DNA of 37,285 nucleotides from Chitinophagales bacterium (GTDB lineage: Bacteria; Bacteroidota; Bacteroidia; Chitinophagales; CAIOSU01), in contig JAGYJT010000028.1 in assembly GCA_018401955.1 (NCBI GenBank), positions 1-37,285 on the forward strand. The letters are read 5' to 3'. The position numbers and the translations under genes are program-made. Position 1 is the stretch's first letter; every line of letters starts with the position of its first letter. Below the pieces are notes generated by a model. The model saw only the letters and a list, made by a program, of their open reading frames with translations. It was not told the DNA's origin and did no database searches. This document shows positions 32,514 to 37,285 of the stretch, one piece after another.

Positions 32514-33715
32514 TTAATATGCCTCTATACTAAACTTTGGGTTAAGGTTTTGATATACAGATAATGGATAGTAATCAATCGGCACGGCGTAGCCATCTTT
32601 ATCCTTAATTTGTATTAACGTAGTATATACCTCCATAAAACGAGCATAGGTCACTTCGCCATCAAACCCCAAAGTAATTGCCCCATTTGCCACAAGCAAT
32701 GGTTTAACTGCGGCCTCAAGCTCACTTACAACAATTGGTTTGTTGCCCAAGTATAGTTTATCAGAAGTTAAAAAAATGTCAATGGGGTTTTCTGTAAGAA
32801 AGGTGGTGCTACCATATACTATCGGATACTTGTCAGGACCAAAGGTGTATGGTGGCATATGTACCAAAGTATCGTAAATATCAAAGTACGGCAATGTAGC
32901 TTTATAAAAGTCTTTCACAACTGAGAAATAGCTCAGCGAATTTAAACTTATCAACGAAAACTCAGTAGCACCTGAATTTTGTAAGTACATCAAACCCTTA
33001 ATAGCATTTACAGGAAGTGCAAATACTGTTGCATCAACGGCCTCCATTGGCACTGCCTCATCAATAAAAAAGAAAACAAACGGAAACGATTGACCATGAC
33101 CCTGCTGCATTAATGCAATAGCGTAGGAAACCTCCTTTAAACCCTTAACGAGCGATCCTCCATAGCGCATGCTTACCTCTGGTAATAATTGCATAGTACC
33201 GTCTGCTGCCTTAACCTCTTGCTGCGTGATAAAAACTGGCACTGAATCATGGTTGCGACCGGTGTTGTCTTTAAATGACTTTTTTACGCCCGCCTTATTT
33301 ATAATGGGTAGCCTCAATGGTTGTACCGGCGAGGTAGATAGGTAGTATTGTGCAAAATTAGGGAAACGGCCCTTGACGATTCTGCCACACAAATTACAGT
33401 CAAATGAGAACTGTTTATCCTTACCAGACCAATAATAGGCAGTATCACCTATCCGCTCAAACGAAAGACCTTGAAAAAAGAGTCAATAGCGTAACTGCTG
33501 CTGGAACTACCAAAGGATTCCACATCAGGCATAGAAGATACAAACATGCTATCTGCTGTAAAATTAAAGTTAGCCAGCTCAATCCATGCTCCACCTTGGG
33601 CCACAAAATACCCATGCCAATCGCCCTGCAACCTCTCTTCTTTGCTTTGGCAAGCTATGAAATTAGTAAGCACCAATGCCACAAAAGCCACACGAAAAAA
33701 TAAACTAGAAATCAT
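32514..33715 (-). pseudogene. Lipoprotein gene interrupted by a -1 frameshift
   Basis: Two open frames read as one gene. The first (33715 to 33449) encodes a lipoprotein start: signal peptide with lipobox FIAC, then LQGDWHGYF and IELANFNFTADSMF, ending SYAIDSFF before a short alien tail and stop. The second frame has no ATG at its head and continues sensibly from the same point (QGLSFERIGDTAYYW, then a CNLC pair) to 32514. The junction is T TTT TTC at 33479-33473. A -1 shift, or one extra T, yields one 400-residue lipoprotein. The C-terminal part (VSELEAAVKPLL, GEVTYARFMEVYTTL) resembles an ExbD/TolR periplasmic domain, which is tentative. It may be a programmed frameshift, a real mutation or a sequencing error. 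Confidence 0.65.
33473..33479 (-). other. Slippery heptamer T TTT TTC at the frame junction
   Basis: On the minus strand the codons read GAC TCT TTT TTC AAG. The heptamer fits X XXY YYZ with X and Y both U. A -1 slip gives CAA GGT next and enters the long downstream frame, which is open with no stop. The zero frame stops 24 bases later. No strong downstream structure is visible. Confidence 0.4.
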
Positions 33716-33752
33716 ATTGACGCTTTACCAAGATAGGTTTAAAACTATCATT

Positions 33753-34364
33753 TTACTTCAACTTCACCAACTTCGCATAGCGTTTTACCATCTCTTTATC
33801 GAGTTCTTCTTCGTCGTTTACGCGGAGGATAACGGGTAGGTTGGTGTGCTTTAAAATGATGCTTTCAGTGGGTGGGTTGGAGGGCCCGTTGAACACAATT
33901 CCGGCAATATACACGTTCCGGTTTCGGAGCACATCGTAGGTTAAAAGGGTGTGATTGATGCTGCCCAAGTAGATGCCCGAAACTAAAATAACAGGCAGCT
34001 CAAGATGCAAAATCAAATCGATTATCAAGTCCTTTTCGTTGAGCGGAACCATCAATCCGCCAGCCCCTTCTACTATCAATGTGCGGTCTGTTTCGGGTAA
34101 ACTAAAGTCATCCAAAGCTATGTTTACCTTATCCACTTCGGCAGCAAAATGCGGCGATGCAGGGGTAGCCAATCGGTACTGCTCAGGGTGCACCTTGCTC
34201 TTTGAGTTTGATAAATTATTGAGCACAAAATCCGTATCGGTATCGTCCAGATTTCCGGCCTGTATTGGCTTCCAATAATCGCCCTCTAGCGCCTCAGTTA
34301 GGATGGTTGAGATAATGGTTTTACCGATGCCGGTACCGATGCCCGTTACAAAATATCCTTTCAT
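33753..34364 (-). CDS. bioD: Dethiobiotin synthetase
   Basis: This 203-residue enzyme closes the ureido ring of dethiobiotin from DAPA, CO2 and ATP. It has the P-loop GIGTGIGKT (7-15), the substrate lysine region YWKPIQAG, the VEGAGGLMVPL segment and the strand IAGIVFNG, all typical of BioD. Its ATG overlaps the end of bioF by four bases, so the two are translationally coupled. The downstream lipoprotein gene begins 37 bases later. Confidence 0.94.
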   Translation of the reverse strand: MKGYFVTGIGTGIGKTIISTILTEALEGDYWKPIQAGNLDDTDTDFVLNNLSNSKSKVHPEQYRLATPASPHFAAEVDKVNIALDDFSLPETDRTLIVEGAGGLMVPLNEKDLIIDLILHLELPVILVSGIYLGSINHTLLTYDVLRNRNVYIAGIVFNGPSNPPTESIILKHTNLPVILRVNDEEELDKEMVKRYAKLVKLK

Positions 34365-35506
34365 GCTAATGCTACTTTTATAGTGTTACACAACCCCACA
34401 ACTTCCTCCTTGGTATTGAATTGGTGTAGGCAAATCCTTATCCTTTCTTTACCCCTTGGCACGGTGGGGTACAATATGGCCTTGGCATAATAACCCGCCC
34501 CAGCCAGTGCCGTCGAGACCTGTTTTGCTTGGCCGTTTCCGGGTACGATGAGGCTCTGAATAGGGCCTTTAGCACTCGATATGACAGCGCCTGAAAAACC
34601 CTTTAAATTTTCTTGAAGTGAACTTACTAAAAACTTCATTTCTAATTCTTTATAATGTCCTTTTGACAAAATGTCATACGCATTTTGAACCCATAAAAGA
34701 CTGTACAAAGGGAGTGCCGTGGTGTAAATAAACGAGCGAGCAAAGTTGACCAAAAACTCCCGCAATACACCTGACCCCAGCACAATAGCGCCATGCCCAC
34801 CGAGCGCCTTACCGAAGGTGTGCACCCGGGCATACACCCTGTTTTGCAAACCCAACTCAACAACCCTACCCTCCCCTTTCGGGCCAAAGATGCCAGTGGC
34901 ATGTGCCTCGTCAATCACCAGGTTGGCACCGTACTTTTCAGCAAGTTCAACCAGCTCTAGCAGTGGAGCAAAATCACCGTCCATGGAGTAGATACTCTCC
35001 ACGGCTATAAACTTGTTGCCCTTATGTTTTTGCAACTGAGTTTCCAAATCGGTCAAGTCATTATGCAAAAAATATGAGCGAGCAGCGCGGGTCATTTTTA
35101 AGCCATCCCTAATGCTGGCATGTACCAGTTCATCGGCGTAAACTATATCGCCCGGCTGGGGCACTGCACTAAAGAAACCCACGTTGGCATCGTAGCCCGA
35201 GTTGAAGATTAACCCCGCCTCAGCTTGGTGGTAATCCGCAATAAAACGCTCGAGGTCTTCGTACAATTTATGGTTGCCACTGATGAGCCGAGAGCCCGTT
35301 GCACCATGCGGAAATTGCATGTGTTTTTTATACGCTTCGTCCGTTTTTGCCCGAAGCTCAGTTGACCTTGCCAGGCCCAAATAATCGTTGCTGGCGAAGT
35401 CGATTAAATGACCGTTTTGCTGTAAGCTGCGGAGGGTTAAATCCTCAGCACGGGCATGCAAAATAGCCTTTAACTTTTCATCAACGGATGGTGAGCGGTG
35501 TTCCAT
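34361..35506 (-). CDS. bioF: 8-amino-7-oxononanoate synthase
   Basis: This 381-residue alpha-oxoamine synthase condenses pimeloyl-ACP (or -CoA) with alanine to KAPA. Features include LIDFASNDYLGLARS, HGATGSRLISGNHKLYEDLE, NSGYDANVG, VIDEAHATGIFGPKG and the PLP lysine in VHTFGKALGGHGA. I prefer the ATG at 35506, which gives the usual family length; an ATG at 35542 would add 12 residues unlike BioF. It leads the biotin run. The 35507-35675 gap contains no clear promoter box or repeat. Confidence 0.93.
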   Translation of the reverse strand: MEHRSPSVDEKLKAILHARAEDLTLRSLQQNGHLIDFASNDYLGLARSTELRAKTDEAYKKHMQFPHGATGSRLISGNHKLYEDLERFIADYHQAEAGLIFNSGYDANVGFFSAVPQPGDIVYADELVHASIRDGLKMTRAARSYFLHNDLTDLETQLQKHKGNKFIAVESIYSMDGDFAPLLELVELAEKYGANLVIDEAHATGIFGPKGEGRVVELGLQNRVYARVHTFGKALGGHGAIVLGSGVLREFLVNFARSFIYTTALPLYSLLWVQNAYDILSKGHYKELEMKFLVSSLQENLKGFSGAVISSAKGPIQSLIVPGNGQAKQVSTALAGAGYYAKAILYPTVPRGKERIRICLHQFNTKEEVVGLCNTIKVALA

Positions 35507-35675
35507 AGGTAAGGGCAAGTTACAGGTAAAACGTAAAAGCATTTACCTAGAGTATTCCACATGGGGTTAGTATCGCATTGCTAGTATCAAGTAGCATGAC
35601 AAAAACTTCATTCTCTAGGAATGGCCAATCAATTATCTGGATGAACTCTTAAATTAAGAAGATGTATATCCTCTT

Positions 35676-37088
35676 CTACTCCACTATTACCTTCTGGGTA
35701 TGTACACCTTCACTGGTTTGTACTTGGAGAATATACATACCGCTGGAAAGGCCATTTACAAGCACGCTGCTGGATTCAGTAGCGCTTTGAAACACTACCC
35801 TGCCACTAAGGTCGTAAATAGACAGGTTATCAACCAAAATTGTGTTGGGTACATCAACCGTGAATGTGCCATTGCTAGGGTTTGGGTAAATGTTTACCAA
35901 TAGTTCATTTTCGGCTTCATTGATGCCCGTTATGCATTCGGTAAGACCACCACCGTTGGTGGTGTAGATGAGGCGATTGTAGCCGTATGCTGCCACGCCA
36001 TGGTTTTCATCGGAGAAGGAAATGTGCATGGTTTTGGCAGAAGCATCCACAGTTTCTAATGTATCTTCAAAAACCAAGCACCACTCCTTGCCTTGGTCGA
36101 GGCTCTTGTATATCTGGGTCTTGTATCTTTGGGCCGAACCTTCATAATAATCAAATGAACCAATAGCGTATGCTACATTTCCTACCAAAGCAATATCAAC
36201 TGCATTAAACCTACTCGAAATCCCTATGGCCGGAAACCAGTCAAAACCTCCATTTCTAGTAAAATACAATCCTTCTTCACCACCTAAAATGCCCGTTTGC
36301 TGATTATAAAATTTCACACAGTTAAACACACCAAGCTGCGCTTGCTTCATAGTTCCCCAAGATAAACCTCCATCAGTAGTAAAAAACAAATAACCATTAA
36401 CCCTAGGTCCGTTAGAACCACCTACAACGTAACCATTGAGTTCATTGGTGAAAAATATCTCATAAATAAACTCTATGGTATCTGGCAAGTCGATTACTGA
36501 TGGTTCAAAGTCTCCACTCCTTTTATTATATCTTGCAATGTAACTATACCCATTCGATTCGAATTCAAAGTGATATGAATAATGCCGCTCCATAGCGAGT
36601 ATAATAATACTGTCATTAATGGGACATAATCGCACCATATAATTATTGATAGGAAAAGATGCAAACGAAATCAATGTATCAAACTCCCCAGCCACGATTA
36701 TATCCTCAAACAAACCAAAGCTCGCTTGAAAAGGATTTAATGGGTTTGGAGAGGGCCTGCGAATTAATGAGATGGCACTTAACTGATTTTGGAAGAAATT
36801 AAACTGAAAAAAATTACCACTAAAAGTTACACTGTTTAGTACTCTTACTGAATCCCATGTAAGTCCACCATCACTCGTTTTTAATAATGAATACCTATGC
36901 TTAAAATTACCTGATGATAATAGATAAGAGTGTCCTATCAAATAACCGTCACTTTCATCAATCATGAACACATCTGATGTGCGAAACCATTCGCCGTATT
37001 GCGAATCCACCCCAACCTCAACCCAATTTTGGGCAAAAGCGGTGAGCGAAGCAATTACCAATAAAATTGAGAGTATAGCCTTTTTCAT
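35676..37088 (-). CDS. Secreted T9SS protein with YCF48/BNR-like repeats
   Basis: The 470-residue protein has a signal peptide (1-19, KKAILSILLVIASLTAFAQ). Several Asp-box or YCF48-like repeats are spread over about 55-370 (LLKTSDGGLTWDSV, FFTTDGGLSWGTM, YFTRNGGFDWFP, IYKSLDQGKEWCLVF, IYTTNGGG), suggesting a beta-propeller. The last 80 residues are a T9SS type A sorting domain (NIYPNPSNGTFTV, LSSGMYILQVQTSEG). The ATG at 37088 was chosen because it starts the signal peptide; the reading frame remains open upstream to 37223. Function is unknown, probably surface binding. A divergent gene starts at 37205. Confidence 0.85.
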   Translation of the reverse strand: MKKAILSILLVIASLTAFAQNWVEVGVDSQYGEWFRTSDVFMIDESDGYLIGHSYLLSSGNFKHRYSLLKTSDGGLTWDSVRVLNSVTFSGNFFQFNFFQNQLSAISLIRRPSPNPLNPFQASFGLFEDIIVAGEFDTLISFASFPINNYMVRLCPINDSIIILAMERHYSYHFEFESNGYSYIARYNKRSGDFEPSVIDLPDTIEFIYEIFFTNELNGYVVGGSNGPRVNGYLFFTTDGGLSWGTMKQAQLGVFNCVKFYNQQTGILGGEEGLYFTRNGGFDWFPAIGISSRFNAVDIALVGNVAYAIGSFDYYEGSAQRYKTQIYKSLDQGKEWCLVFEDTLETVDASAKTMHISFSDENHGVAAYGYNRLIYTTNGGGLTECITGINEAENELLVNIYPNPSNGTFTVDVPNTILVDNLSIYDLSGRVVFQSATESSSVLVNGLSSGMYILQVQTSEGVHTQKVIVE

Positions 37089-37204
37089 ATCAACCTGCGT
37101 TTTTCTAAAGATAAAAAATATACCGAATGGGTTGCAACGATTAAATGATATTGGAACAAAACTTACCCCTGGAACGGTTATCATTGCAAATACACCCAAC
37201 ACCC

Positions 37205-37285
37205 ATGAGCTGCTCCAATCCATTCGATAAACACCTGAAAGATGCTGCCAAGCGCAACGAGGACTTGCTAAAACGCAATCTGCCC
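37205..37285 (+). CDS. Start of an unidentified gene cut by the window edge
   Basis: From ATG at 37205 a frame remains open to the last base (27 codons), beginning MSCSNPFDKHLKDAAKRNED and continuing with a charged helix. The composition looks like a real cytosolic or DNA-binding protein start. A TATCATTG sequence (37180-37187), close to TAnnTTTG, lies upstream. Too short to identify. Confidence 0.5.
   Translation, partial: MSCSNPFDKHLKDAAKRNEDLLKRNLP

Noticed and set aside
33435-33452. ATAGG/CCTAT hairpin downstream of the slippery heptamer as a frameshift stimulator
   Set aside because: Five weak base pairs starting about 20 bases from the heptamer are too weak and too far compared with known -1 frameshift stimulators.
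1-37285. tRNA genes, CRISPR arrays, insertion sequences and prophage genes
   Set aside because: Every intergenic gap was read. None holds a cloverleaf-like sequence, regularly spaced identical repeats or a transposase or integrase frame.

Overview
The window looks like a piece of a Bacteroidota chromosome. Three proteins end in type IX secretion (T9SS) type A sorting domains. Several start sites have the Bacteroidota promoter pattern TTTG...TAnnTTTG and no obvious Shine-Dalgarno sequence. The gene set (light-type MerR/B12 regulator plus ECF sigma plus crtI/crtB/fused lycopene cyclase, DUF4783-nadC, DUF6438 lipoprotein) is typical of that phylum. I see no tRNA, rRNA, insertion sequence, prophage or CRISPR array, and no gene-free stretch longer than 300 bases.

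Layout. 70-1670 (-): AAA/OLD-like ATPase and overlapping TOPRIM-like DUF4276 protein, a candidate defence pair. 1845-8170: carotenoid island on the minus strand (CarH/LitR-like B12 regulator, ECF sigma factor, phytoene desaturase, phytoene synthase, lycopene cyclase), interrupted by two opposite-strand tandem membrane paralogues (3558-4996). 8308-11176: HolD-like small protein, ilvE and a NdpA-like nucleoid protein. 11261-13039: secreted T9SS protein, convergent with purL (13130-15376) across a perfect bidirectional terminator. 15503-17425: orphan LytTR regulator, DUF2177 membrane protein, small lipoprotein. 17571-24053 (+): DUF4783, nadC, kdsB, pyrG, yidC, DUF6438 lipoprotein; KdsB uses the CTP that PyrG makes. 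24123-27254: 1043-residue secreted T9SS protein with strongly biased codons, then a strong terminator and comEC. 29378-35506 (-): biotin genes bioF-bioD and bioA, separated by a frame-disrupted lipoprotein gene, a DinB-like protein and an ATP-grasp protein. 35676-37088 (-): T9SS protein with YCF48/BNR-like repeats. A divergent gene start runs off the right edge.

The points most worth a second look are: (1) the CarH-like protein keeps the adenosylcobalamin-sensing W-x9-EH and ExHxxG residues but has Met where the light-state His ligand sits in Thermus CarH, and a shared TGTTTAA word, in one place a perfect 11-bp inverted repeat, lies upstream of its likely targets; (2) the lipoprotein gene at 32514-33715 is open only if the ribosome shifts -1 at a T6C heptamer, or if one T is missing; (3) intergenic elements made of short degenerate repeated words, sometimes in inverted arms around a promoter, recur through the window.
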